The notes under the pieces are model-generated. The model had not been told where the DNA came from. It saw nothing but the letters and a program-made list of their open reading frames with translations, and did no database searches. Positions 18,997 to 27,859 of a stretch of 64,000 bases of DNA are shown one piece after another; the stretch's first letter is position 1, and the number at the start of each line of letters is the position of its first letter. The stretch comes from an uncultured Saprospiraceae bacterium (GTDB lineage: Bacteria > Bacteroidota > Bacteroidia > Chitinophagales > Saprospiraceae), in contig CALIEI010000044.1 in the NCBI GenBank assembly GCA_938022165.1, positions 1 to 64,000 of the forward strand, in the 5' to 3' direction. The position numbers were made by a program, and so were the translations under genes.

Positions 18997-19988
18997 ACAA
19001 ATTGATAGACAAACATAATCGGGTCGTAGACTATATCCGCATTGCCGTCACGGACAAATGCAACCTTAGGTGCTTTTACTGCATGCCTAATGAGGGCATT
19101 GACTTTGTAAAGCAAAAGCAATTGATGTCATACGAAGAGCTATTGCGTGTCGCAAATGTACTTAGCAAGCAAGGGGTATCAAAAGTGCGCATCACGGGTG
19201 GCGAACCTTTTCTACGCAAAGACATCATGTACTTTATCAAAAGCCTCAGTGAGATAAAAGGGATCAACAAGATCGCTATCACCACCAATGGTACACACAC
19301 GCTAAAGTATCTAGATGAACTCATGCAATACGGGGTACGCAATTTCAACCTCAGCATTGACTCTATCGACAAGGCGCGTTTTTTTGACATCACCCGTAGA
19401 GATATGTTTGATACCGTATGGGATTGTTTTGAAGAAATGTCCAAGCGGGATTTAGATTTAAAACTAAATGCGGTAGTTATTAAAGATCGCAATATCCCTG
19501 ACCTCATTCCTATGGTGGCCTTGACCAAAGACAGAAATGTATCGGTTCGCTTTATCGAGGAGATGCCTTTCAATGGTAAAGGGGCCAACTACCAAAACCT
19601 AGAATGGAATTATAAAAAAATCCTTCAACACATAGAAGGTCATTTTGGAACAGCGACCAAATTACAAGACGAGAAAAACTCTACTTCGCTAAACTATAAA
19701 ATACCAGGCCACCAAGGAAGCTTCGGCATCATACCTGCCTACTCGCGTACTTTTTGTGGCACTTGCAATCGGATTCGCCTCACGCCTATGGGCATCATTA
19801 AAACCTGCCTCTACGATGAAGGTATTTTTAATGTGCGAGATTTGCTGCGTGCGGGCGCTACGGATGAGCAGTTGTTGGAGGCCATACAATCCGCTATTGG
19901 CCAAAAACACAAAAATGGTTTTGAGGCAGAAGCTCAGAGAAAAAAGAACCCCAACATTATTGAATCCATGACTACAATCGGAGGTTAA
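18993..19988 (+). CDS. moaA: GTP 3',8-cyclase
   Basis: Radical SAM CNLRCFYC (DYIRIAVTDKCNLRCFYCMP), C-terminal cluster CGTCNRIRLTPMGIIKTCLY, terminal GG. Confidence 0.97.
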   Translation: MNKLIDKHNRVVDYIRIAVTDKCNLRCFYCMPNEGIDFVKQKQLMSYEELLRVANVLSKQGVSKVRITGGEPFLRKDIMYFIKSLSEIKGINKIAITTNGTHTLKYLDELMQYGVRNFNLSIDSIDKARFFDITRRDMFDTVWDCFEEMSKRDLDLKLNAVVIKDRNIPDLIPMVALTKDRNVSVRFIEEMPFNGKGANYQNLEWNYKKILQHIEGHFGTATKLQDEKNSTSLNYKIPGHQGSFGIIPAYSRTFCGTCNRIRLTPMGIIKTCLYDEGIFNVRDLLRAGATDEQLLEAIQSAIGQKHKNGFEAEAQRKKNPNIIESMTTIGG

Positions 19989-20563
19989 CAAATCAAGCTC
20001 AGCCAGTAAAGTTTTATACAATGAAATTAATTTTAAGTAATTAAAAATAGATATTAATGATTTATATAGAAGCTAATAAAATATGCTTATTATAATATTA
20101 GCATAATTTTCCAGCATACTAAATTCTAAATACAATAAGTGGAATTATATAAATGTGAATGAGGACTATAACCTAGAATAAATTTCGACCTTTAAACCTG
20201 CCCGGCTGCGGCCATTCAGACGGGGATTTAGTGTCGTAAGCGTTAAGAAAAGTCGTCAGAAGGCTTAACTGTTTGAGTCAAACGTACAGCCAAGGAAGGG
20301 CACAAATAATCCACTAATATTTACAGCTAAGTGTGAAAAAGCATGTAGAACGAGTTTTAAGCCTTTAGACTTTTTAGCTTGCGTAAGCGTTAAGAATCCC
20401 TGCCTGCGAGACGCAGTCAGGCAGGTTTACAGTCGAGAGGTTTTTGGTTCTTTTTTACGGGAAAAAAGAACATGCAAGAACAGCAATCTAGCTTTGACTA
20501 TTAAAAGAAAAACTTGTTAGGATTTACAATCTTGCTAAAATAAAAACACCTCAACTTAAGTTA

Positions 20564-21757
20564 ATGATCGACGTAAAAGACGCTTTACATATTATCAAAT
20601 CCCACCTTGGAGATTTTGGTACCGAATCTATTCCCCTATCTGAATCTATAGGCCGCATCCTCAAAGAAGAGTGGCATACTGATCGGGCGCTACCGCCCTA
20701 TGATCGAGTCACCATGGATGGCATTGCTATTGCATATGCAGATTTTAAGAAAGGACAAAGACAATTTGAAATTGAAGGGGTAGCTGCTGCTGGCGATCCA
20801 CAAAAAGAAAAACTCAAATCCGAAACCTGCCTAGAAGTAATGACGGGTGCTATTATGCCCAAGGCTTGCGACACCGTCATTAGATATGAAGACCTTGAAG
20901 TGAATGAAAATCAGGTCACCATTCAGATTGACAATATCACGGAGAAACAAAATGTTCACTTTCATGGATCGGATAGAAGTAAAGGTGAATTGGTAGCGAA
21001 ACAAAACACGCTGATTTCTTCGGCTGAAATTGGATTGGGAGCAAGTATTGGTAAGAGCATGGTGACAGTGGCTAGACTACCGAAAGCGATAGTCATCTCT
21101 ACGGGCAATGAACTGGTTCCTATAGATCAAAAGCCTTTAGCTCATCAGATACGCAAATCAAATATTTATAGAATCAGTACTGTCCTGAATGCACTAGGTG
21201 TCCAGTGCGATGCGGCTCATCTAGATGATGACAAGGCTGAGATCAAGGCCAAGATGCAAGATTATCTAGATCAGTATGACATCGTTTTGTTGAGCGGTGG
21301 CGTGTCAAAAGGCAAGTTTGATTTCTTACCGGAGGTGCTTGATGAGCTAGGTGCTGAAAAACTTTTTCACAAAATCGCTCAGCGTCCCGGCAAACCGTTT
21401 TGGTTTGGTCGGCGTGATCAGTGTACTATTTTTGCTTTCCCTGGAAATCCAGTTTCTTCTTTTGTTTGCATGCATAGATATTTTGTAGAGTGGCTCGGTG
21501 ATTCACTGGGTGTTTCTCTGCGAAAAAACTTGTACGCCAAGTTGACGGATGATGTACATTTCAAACCTGACTTGACTTACTTTTTGGAAGTGAAGATTTC
21601 ATCTGACACTAACGGTGTTCTCTTGGCATCTCCACAAAAAGGAAATGGCTCTGGTGATCTCGCCAATCTGGTCGAAGCGGATGCGATCATTCAATTACCT
21701 AGAGGTCACGATGTGTATAGAAAGGGGGAGGTGCATCCGATTTATTTTTATCGGTAA
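20564..21757 (+). CDS. moeA: Molybdopterin molybdotransferase
   Basis: LPPYDRVTMDGIAIAY, EVMTGAIMPKACDTVIRYED, VISTGNELV, LSGGVSKGKFDF, FAFPGNPVSSFVC. Confidence 0.96.
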   Translation: MIDVKDALHIIKSHLGDFGTESIPLSESIGRILKEEWHTDRALPPYDRVTMDGIAIAYADFKKGQRQFEIEGVAAAGDPQKEKLKSETCLEVMTGAIMPKACDTVIRYEDLEVNENQVTIQIDNITEKQNVHFHGSDRSKGELVAKQNTLISSAEIGLGASIGKSMVTVARLPKAIVISTGNELVPIDQKPLAHQIRKSNIYRISTVLNALGVQCDAAHLDDDKAEIKAKMQDYLDQYDIVLLSGGVSKGKFDFLPEVLDELGAEKLFHKIAQRPGKPFWFGRRDQCTIFAFPGNPVSSFVCMHRYFVEWLGDSLGVSLRKNLYAKLTDDVHFKPDLTYFLEVKISSDTNGVLLASPQKGNGSGDLANLVEADAIIQLPRGHDVYRKGEVHPIYFYR

Positions 21758-21768
21758 TACTCTGTGCT

Positions 21769-22382
21769 CTTTCGGTGAAACACAAAGAGCACAAAGCTAA
21801 CAAAGCGCACATAAGAGGACTATTCTAACTTTGTGATCTTTGATTTTTACTTTGATTCTTTGTGGTGAAAAAAATCTGCGCTCTTTCGGTAAAACACAAA
21901 GGCACAAAGAATGCAAAGACACATAAGAGGCTGTCTTTAGCTTTGTGATCTTTGCTCTTTACTTTGTGTCTTTGTGGTGAAAAAAATCTGCGCTCTTTCG
22001 GTAAAACACAAAGGGCACAAAGAATGCAAAGACACATAAGAGGCTGTCTTTAGCTTCGTGATCTTTGCTCTTTACTTTGATACTTTGTGGTGAAAAAAAT
22101 CTGCGCTCATTCGGTAAAACACAAAGGCACAAAGAATGCAAAGACACGTAAGAGGCTGTCTTTAGCTTTGTGATCTTTACTCTTTACTTTGTGTCTTTGT
22201 GGTGAAAAAAATCTGCGCTCTTTCGGTAAAACACAAAGGGCACAAAGAATGCAAAGGAGCATAAGAGACCATTCTAACTTTGTGATCTTTGATCCTCACT
22301 TTGTGTCTTTGTGGTGAAAAAAATCTGCGCTCACTCGGTAAAACACAAAGGACACAAAGAATGCAAAGACACAAAGTTGCTT
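21769..22382. repeat. Tandem array, about five and a half units of ~112 bp
   Basis: 'gtggtgaaaaaaatctgcgctc' recurs at 21862, 21974, 22087, 22199, 22311 (spacing 112-113); unit contains CTTTGTGtcTTTGTG / CACAAAGgCACAAAG inverted arms. Confidence 0.95.
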
Positions 22383-22402
22383 TTCTAAACTTGTAGAAGA
22401 AA

Positions 22403-23536
22403 TTAGCTCTTACTTATTTTTTGTTTAGCCATTTCGTAAGCCTCCGGATCATTCACATTTTGCATGAAGTCAACCTGATCCACTTTGATCTCTTCAATAT
22501 CTGTGTTGATCAACACCTTTCTAGGGCAAGAATATCCTTGGCTCAAAAATTCCAATAAGACTGGGTAGGCGCGTGGTTCCCAGATGGTGATTAAAGGCTC
22601 CGGAAACTTAGTATCTGGATTATGAAAGCAAGTGGCTAGTTTCGAAGGATTTCGAGCACTTACCAATCGCTTGATAGATTCTTCATTTAGCAAAGGGAGA
22701 TCGCAAGCCACCGTCATCCAAGCTTGATTGGGAAATTCTCGAAAAGCTGAAAGTATCGCCCCATAAGGACCTAGTCCCGTAAATGTATCTTTGATTAGTT
22801 TATAGTCGGATTGTATTTCTTCTTTTTGATTTTCACTGATCGAGATGTAAACTTCTTCACAAAAAGGGGCGATCAAATCTGCTTCGAAATCACGTTGGGC
22901 TTTGCCGTGATAATTTATCGCACCCTTATCATAACCCATTCTTTGACTCTTGCCTCCTGCCAAAACCAAGCCCTTGAGCTTCGCTTGTTGTTTAGCATTA
23001 TCTTCCATGATAATGTCTGCCACTCTACCCACATCACAAAGATTAAACACCTCTGTATTCATGGTAATATGTGGCTTGATAAAATCATATATTTCTTGCC
23101 CGTCACTCTCAACTATCAAAATTCTTAGATCACTGATCCGATCAAGCTTTCTTTCCAGCGATTCCTTCTTTTTCTCATTGATGAAAACGATTTGTTTATC
23201 GCCAACAAAGTGATTTCCGTTGATCAACAATACATCTAGAGGAGAGAATTGCTTTTTATTTTGTTTTTGCGCAAAGGCTGTTTTCGTCTCTAGGTGGGCA
23301 TACTTTATTTTATCCTGATAATAAATGTGGTAAGGATGCTCCAAAGTAACTTCGGCGTGACTAGCGTCTATATAACCAACCTTTAGCCGACTATTGAGCG
23401 CTTTAGCCAAGTCTTTCGAAAATTGATTGATTATGCCACAAGGTGCTCCGAGTAAAGCCCACTCATTATGATGGTACTCCCCTCCTACTGGCTTGATCAA
23501 AGCAGTATGCTTCGTATGTTTTTTAGTCTCTTTCAA
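22403..23536 (-). CDS. mobA: Molybdenum cofactor guanylyltransferase (MobA) with extra N-terminal MobB-like domain
   Basis: GLVLAGGKSQRMGYDKGAINYHG, TFTGLGPYGAILSAF, VACDLPLLNEESI; N-terminal ~190 aa extension. Confidence 0.88.
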   Translation of the reverse strand: MKETKKHTKHTALIKPVGGEYHHNEWALLGAPCGIINQFSKDLAKALNSRLKVGYIDASHAEVTLEHPYHIYYQDKIKYAHLETKTAFAQKQNKKQFSPLDVLLINGNHFVGDKQIVFINEKKKESLERKLDRISDLRILIVESDGQEIYDFIKPHITMNTEVFNLCDVGRVADIIMEDNAKQQAKLKGLVLAGGKSQRMGYDKGAINYHGKAQRDFEADLIAPFCEEVYISISENQKEEIQSDYKLIKDTFTGLGPYGAILSAFREFPNQAWMTVACDLPLLNEESIKRLVSARNPSKLATCFHNPDTKFPEPLITIWEPRAYPVLLEFLSQGYSCPRKVLINTDIEEIKVDQVDFMQNVNDPEAYEMAKQKISKS

Positions 23537-23999
23537 AATTACTTTTTCCTCCTGTTTTCTTCATTAATTTTACTTCCTCTATGATGATGTTGTGCGAAAA
23601 CCCTTTGCACATATCATAGATGGTCAAAGCAGCTACGGTAGCACCAGTGAGTGCTTCCATTTCTACTCCCGTCTTACCAGTTACTTTGACTAGGCAATCA
23701 ATTACAATCTTACCATTGTCGTCAACAACTATATCTACATTCGCTTTTGATATCATCAAGGGATGACATAGCGGAATCAAGTCACTGGTTTTCTTCGTCG
23801 CCATGATACCTGCCAAGATAGCCGTTTGAAAAATAGGCCCTTTTTTGGTTTGAATTTCATTGTTTTCCAATAAATCCAAAATCTCTTTCTCCACAGCAAC
23901 AATGGCCCTAGCCACGGCTACTCTTTCTGTTTCAGATTTCCCTGCCACGTCCACCATGGTAGGATTTCCCTCCTTATCTAAATGTGTAAACTTCTTCAT
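23523..23999 (-). CDS. moaC: Cyclic pyranopterin monophosphate synthase
   Basis: FTHLDKEGNPTMVDVAGKSETERVAVA, LIPLCHPL, GVEMEALTGATVAALTIYDMCK. Confidence 0.96.
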   Translation of the reverse strand: MKKFTHLDKEGNPTMVDVAGKSETERVAVARAIVAVEKEILDLLENNEIQTKKGPIFQTAILAGIMATKKTSDLIPLCHPLMISKANVDIVVDDNGKIVIDCLVKVTGKTGVEMEALTGATVAALTIYDMCKGFSHNIIIEEVKLMKKTGGKSNFERD

Positions 24000-24049
24000 A
24001 CTATATAAAGATAAATCCTTTTAGCGAATGAAATGTGCTAATTGTGATT

Positions 24050-25024
24050 TTATGCCGGAATATACTTGGCTGGATCTTTTTCAAAACTCACTTTACAGCC
24101 ATCGCAGCAAAAGTAAACTTTCTCTCCTGCATGCTCAAGTACATGTTTTGCCGTACTTTTTTGAATTGGAATATTACAAACAGGATTCATATAATAATCA
24201 CCAGCTGGCATGGTAAGCTTCTCCGCTTGCGGCTTAGCTGTCTGTTCATTGTCTACTCTAAATTTTTTGATAATTTCTGCCAATATACTTATAGCTACTT
24301 CTTCTGGAAGTTCTGCGCCCAAGTTAAGCCCTGCCGGGCTTTTTATCTTTTTCAACTGATCAAAGGTGATCCCCATTCCACGCAAGTCAGTATAAATGGC
24401 TTGTGCCTTTATGGGGCTAGATACAAAAGCGAGGTATTGACTTTCCATACTGATCGCCTTATGCAAAGCCTCTAGATCTCCCTCTCCTTGCGTACATACT
24501 ATGGTATAGCAATTCCGATGATTTTCATTTATCTCGAAATCTTTTATGCCGTGTAATTTATCCGCAGTAGGGTATACATTTTTATCCACCACATTTTGCA
24601 CAACATCAACGCTGTAATCCATCGCCTTTGCTATTTTCGCTAAAGCCATTCCGATGTGCGAATTTCCAAAAATAACGAGTTGAGGTGTTGGCATAACTGG
24701 TTCAATATAGACTTCAACTTCTCCACCACTCTGGCAGGTCATGCTGTAAATCTTAGTGTTAGATAAATTATTTTTTTTCTGATCTTTTGTGATTAGCACT
24801 AATCTTGGCTTTCGATCCTTCATAGAAAGTAAGGCTTCTTTCAGCACAATACCTCTGGTACATCCTCCGCCAATCCATCCATGAATTTTTCCATCTGATG
24901 TAATAACTGCTTTATCTCCAGGCTTACCAGAAGATGGCGTTTTTCTACGCACAATCATGGCAGTAGCATAGGCCTCCGTGCTATTCCTTAAAGCCATTAT
25001 TTTATCTACAAATTCATTACGCAT
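24050..25024 (-). CDS. XdhC/CoxF-CoxI family protein with C-terminal YHS metal-binding domain
   Basis: MIVRRKTPSSGKPGDKAVITSDGKIHGWIGGGCTRGIVLKEA; IKSPAGLNLGAELPEEVAISILAEI; C-term YYMNPVCNIPIQKSTAKHVLEHAGEKVYFCCDGCKVSFEKDPAKYI. Confidence 0.88.
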   Translation of the reverse strand: MRNEFVDKIMALRNSTEAYATAMIVRRKTPSSGKPGDKAVITSDGKIHGWIGGGCTRGIVLKEALLSMKDRKPRLVLITKDQKKNNLSNTKIYSMTCQSGGEVEVYIEPVMPTPQLVIFGNSHIGMALAKIAKAMDYSVDVVQNVVDKNVYPTADKLHGIKDFEINENHRNCYTIVCTQGEGDLEALHKAISMESQYLAFVSSPIKAQAIYTDLRGMGITFDQLKKIKSPAGLNLGAELPEEVAISILAEIIKKFRVDNEQTAKPQAEKLTMPAGDYYMNPVCNIPIQKSTAKHVLEHAGEKVYFCCDGCKVSFEKDPAKYIPA

Positions 25025-26159
25025 CTAATAATATATTTTCAAGCTCAAGCAAGCTACTAAAATTGTGTGCTGATCCAAAATGATTTAATGAAGGTAATGC
25101 AGCTTGCATCCCAACCTGTATCGGCTCATAGCCTTGCATACCTTTCAATGGGTTGAGCCAAATTAATTTTTTGCTTCGCATCTTGATATGTTTCATAGCG
25201 GCATCCAATATTTCAGGCTTCCCTGTATCTAATCCATCACTCAAGACAATCGTTATGGTCTTTCCATTCAAGTATCTTTTGGAATAATTGTCATTAAAAT
25301 CAGTCAAACACTTTCCGATTTTTGTACCGCTTGACCAATGTTTAGCATGTCGAGAAACCATAGCCAAAGCACCCGCCATATTCTTATCTGATATATAGTC
25401 TGTAATTCTCAACAAACTGGTGCTAAATGTAAACACCTCTACTTCTTTAAAGTTGGATCTTAATGACCAAAGAAACTTCAGCAAATAAAAAGAATACTTA
25501 TCCATGGATCCACTCACATCTAATATCACCATTAAGCGATATTTATCCTTCTTTTTATTCTTTCGTGATAGTTTAATAATATTTCCTCCATTTTGGATAT
25601 TCAAGCGAATAGAGTTGGCAATGTCGATTTGTCCTTTGTTTGCCTTCTTTCTTCTTCTTTTGAGACGCTGACTCATTTCCTTGACTAACTTTTCAGACAG
25701 CTCATCTAAGGCATCAGATTGATTCTTTGTCAAATAAGCAAAATCAGTGCGCTTTAAAGTTTCTTTTGTATTAGCGCCTGTGGTGGTTTTTGCCTCTTCT
25801 CCTTCTTCTTCATTGGCATCTGAGTTACCCTTCCCCAACATGACAGCCGTACTCACTTTGTTGGTCTTTACAGAGGTTTGGTTCTTATTCGTTCTTTTGT
25901 CTTGAATGACTGTACCTTTTTGCTTCCAAAATTGATTATACATTTTTTTGAAAGCTACACGCTCTTCTGCTTCATGACAAAACAAACTCGTAAGTGCATA
26001 TTCAAAGAGTGCTTTATCTGGCCATAGGCCAAATAAAGCACTTTCGAATGTATCTTTAGTACATTGAATTCCTGAATGAAAACCATTTAATCTAGCTTTT
26101 TGAGCAAAGCCTATAAAGGCTTCTGAAAAACTAGAAAATTGAGTGTAATGTTGACTCAT
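25017..26159 (-). CDS. coxE: VWA domain protein, CoxE-like CO dehydrogenase maturation factor
   Basis: MIDAS motif LMVILDVSGSMDKYSFYLLKFLWSL; position next to MoxR ATPase in cox cluster. Confidence 0.88.
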   Translation of the reverse strand: MSQHYTQFSSFSEAFIGFAQKARLNGFHSGIQCTKDTFESALFGLWPDKALFEYALTSLFCHEAEERVAFKKMYNQFWKQKGTVIQDKRTNKNQTSVKTNKVSTAVMLGKGNSDANEEEGEEAKTTTGANTKETLKRTDFAYLTKNQSDALDELSEKLVKEMSQRLKRRRKKANKGQIDIANSIRLNIQNGGNIIKLSRKNKKKDKYRLMVILDVSGSMDKYSFYLLKFLWSLRSNFKEVEVFTFSTSLLRITDYISDKNMAGALAMVSRHAKHWSSGTKIGKCLTDFNDNYSKRYLNGKTITIVLSDGLDTGKPEILDAAMKHIKMRSKKLIWLNPLKGMQGYEPIQVGMQAALPSLNHFGSAHNFSSLLELENILLDA

Positions 26160-26186
26160 CTAAATTTAGCCAATGCCAAATGTTAT

Positions 26187-26369
26187 TTATTCGTGATTTG
26201 GCTTTTTCTTTTCTTCTGCCATTTTAGCGATACGCTTTCTAGCTTCAGAGATATCATTACCGGTTTTTTTTCTATCTCCTGGAAGGTTTAGCGACTTATA
26301 ATGTGCTCTACTCTTTTCCCCTTCCGCTAGTCTAATCTTATCTAATTCTTCATATTCTTTTAAAGACAT
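26187..26369 (-). CDS. Small hypothetical protein in cox operon
   Basis: 60-aa ORF (MSLKEYEELDKIRLAEGEKSRAHYKSLN...) in line with operon. Confidence 0.6.
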   Translation of the reverse strand: MSLKEYEELDKIRLAEGEKSRAHYKSLNLPGDRKKTGNDISEARKRIAKMAEEKKKPNHE

Positions 26370-26396
26370 ACTATAAATATTTAGTAATTAAAAAAT

Positions 26397-27248
26397 TTAA
26401 TCACTGGTGAAAAATTCATTTTTTACAGCCTGGATATCATGGTTTGATTTCAACAAACAAGACAAACTATTATACATCGCGGCGTCATCATTGTCTAGCG
26501 CTGCGATACCTTTTGCCCAATCTATTGTCTCTGCTATTCCAGGCGTTTTATCTAATTTTAAAGTTCGCACTTTTTCCACAAAGTCTGCAATTTTATTTGC
26601 CAATTGCGACTCAATATTGGGAATATGCTTCTTTATAATCTTTAGTTCTTTTTCTGCAGATGGATAATCAACCCAATGATACAAACATCTCCGCTTCAAA
26701 GCATCACTCAACTCTCTTGTTCTATTGGATGTCAATACCACTATAGGTTTTTGCTTTGCCGATATAGTACCCAATTCTGGAACGCTAATTTGAAAATCAG
26801 AAAGCAACTCCAACAAAAAAGCTTCAAACTCTTCATCTGCCCTGTCGATTTCATCGATAAGCAAAATCATTCGTTTATTATTAGTAATGGCTCTTAGCAA
26901 AGGTCTTTTCAAAAGGTACTCTTCCCCAAAAATCATTTCTTCCTTTTCTCTATCCGACTTGTTGCTACTTTCAGAAATCTTTATCGCCAACAATTGTTTT
27001 TGATAATTCCACTCGTAAATGGCGTTATTTACATCAAGCCCTTCATAGCATTGCAACCTAATCAACTCATAGCCCAGGTACTCAGATAAAATATGTGCAA
27101 TCTTTGTTTTACCTACCCCAGGGTTACCTTCTAATAACAAAGGCTTTTCGAGCTTCATCATCAGATATAAAACTGTTGCCAACTCCTCTTCAACTACATA
27201 CCCTAAATTATCAATAATAGGGATAAGCTCCCTAGGGTTATCTACCAT
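26397..27248 (-). CDS. coxD: MoxR-type AAA+ ATPase, CoxD-like
   Basis: Walker A EGNPGVGKTKIA, Walker B ILLIDEIDRADEEFEAFLLELL, VLTSNRTRELSDALKRRCLYHWVDYP. Confidence 0.92.
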   Translation of the reverse strand: MVDNPRELIPIIDNLGYVVEEELATVLYLMMKLEKPLLLEGNPGVGKTKIAHILSEYLGYELIRLQCYEGLDVNNAIYEWNYQKQLLAIKISESSNKSDREKEEMIFGEEYLLKRPLLRAITNNKRMILLIDEIDRADEEFEAFLLELLSDFQISVPELGTISAKQKPIVVLTSNRTRELSDALKRRCLYHWVDYPSAEKELKIIKKHIPNIESQLANKIADFVEKVRTLKLDKTPGIAETIDWAKGIAALDNDDAAMYNSLSCLLKSNHDIQAVKNEFFTSD

Positions 27249-27252
27249 CTAT

Positions 27253-27780
27253 CTATTTCTTACGTCCGAAAATACTTTTAGCAACAGTACCCAACATTGA
27301 ACCAGCATTCATTGTATTATCTACTGATCCACCTGCGAGTTTTGCTCTGAAATTTTCTACGAACTGATCTAAGAGCTGATCTGAAACATCATTAATCAAC
27401 CTAGAACCAAATTGTGCAAGCATTCCAATAATGGTAATATCCATAGAGAATTTTACTTTGGTTTTGCCATCTTCTTCAGTCAAGGTACCATTCATAATCA
27501 TATCAGCTGATCCCTTACCTTTGCTATCTAAGCCACGGCCCTTTAAAACCATTTTTCGATTTTCTTCGTCCAATTCAACGATCTCAATATCACCTGCATA
27601 AGCAGCCTTGATTGGGCCAAACTTGGTGACTACTTCTCCTTTATAGTTTTTATCGTCTATTTTCTCGGTGATTGAAGCACCAGGTACACAAACAACAATC
27701 TCAGCAGGGTCAGCTAAGTTTTTCCACACTTCGGCTATTGGTTGCTCAATTTCAAACTCCTTAACTATTTGAGTATTCAT
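27253..27780 (-). CDS. coxG: CoxG-type SRPBCC protein
   Basis: EFEIEQPIAEVWKNLADPAEIVVCVPGASITEKIDDKNYKGEVVTKFGPI; start at MNTQIV (27780) preferred over track start. Confidence 0.92.
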   Translation of the reverse strand: MNTQIVKEFEIEQPIAEVWKNLADPAEIVVCVPGASITEKIDDKNYKGEVVTKFGPIKAAYAGDIEIVELDEENRKMVLKGRGLDSKGKGSADMIMNGTLTEEDGKTKVKFSMDITIIGMLAQFGSRLINDVSDQLLDQFVENFRAKLAGGSVDNTMNAGSMLGTVAKSIFGRKK

Positions 27781-27798
27781 AAATTCTAATATTAAAGT

Positions 27799-27825
27799 AA
27801 GCACCACAAGTAATTTGTGGTGCTT
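27799..27825. other. Intercistronic hairpin between coxL and coxG
   Basis: AAGCACCACAA-gtaat-TTGTGGTGCTT, perfect 11-bp stem. Confidence 0.85.
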
Positions 27826-27859
27826 TTATGATTATTAATAATTCTCTAACCCGCAGAGG

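Noticed and set aside
21825-22374. Three minus-strand ORFs (70, 62, 65 aa) with similar sequences, possible gene family
   Set aside because: They are translations of the 112-bp intergenic tandem repeat; no start/RBS logic, and composition mirrors the repeat.
21769-22382. Possible CRISPR array because of regular spacing
   Set aside because: Whole 112-bp unit is conserved including the 'spacer' part; no short repeat/unique spacer alternation and no cas genes nearby.
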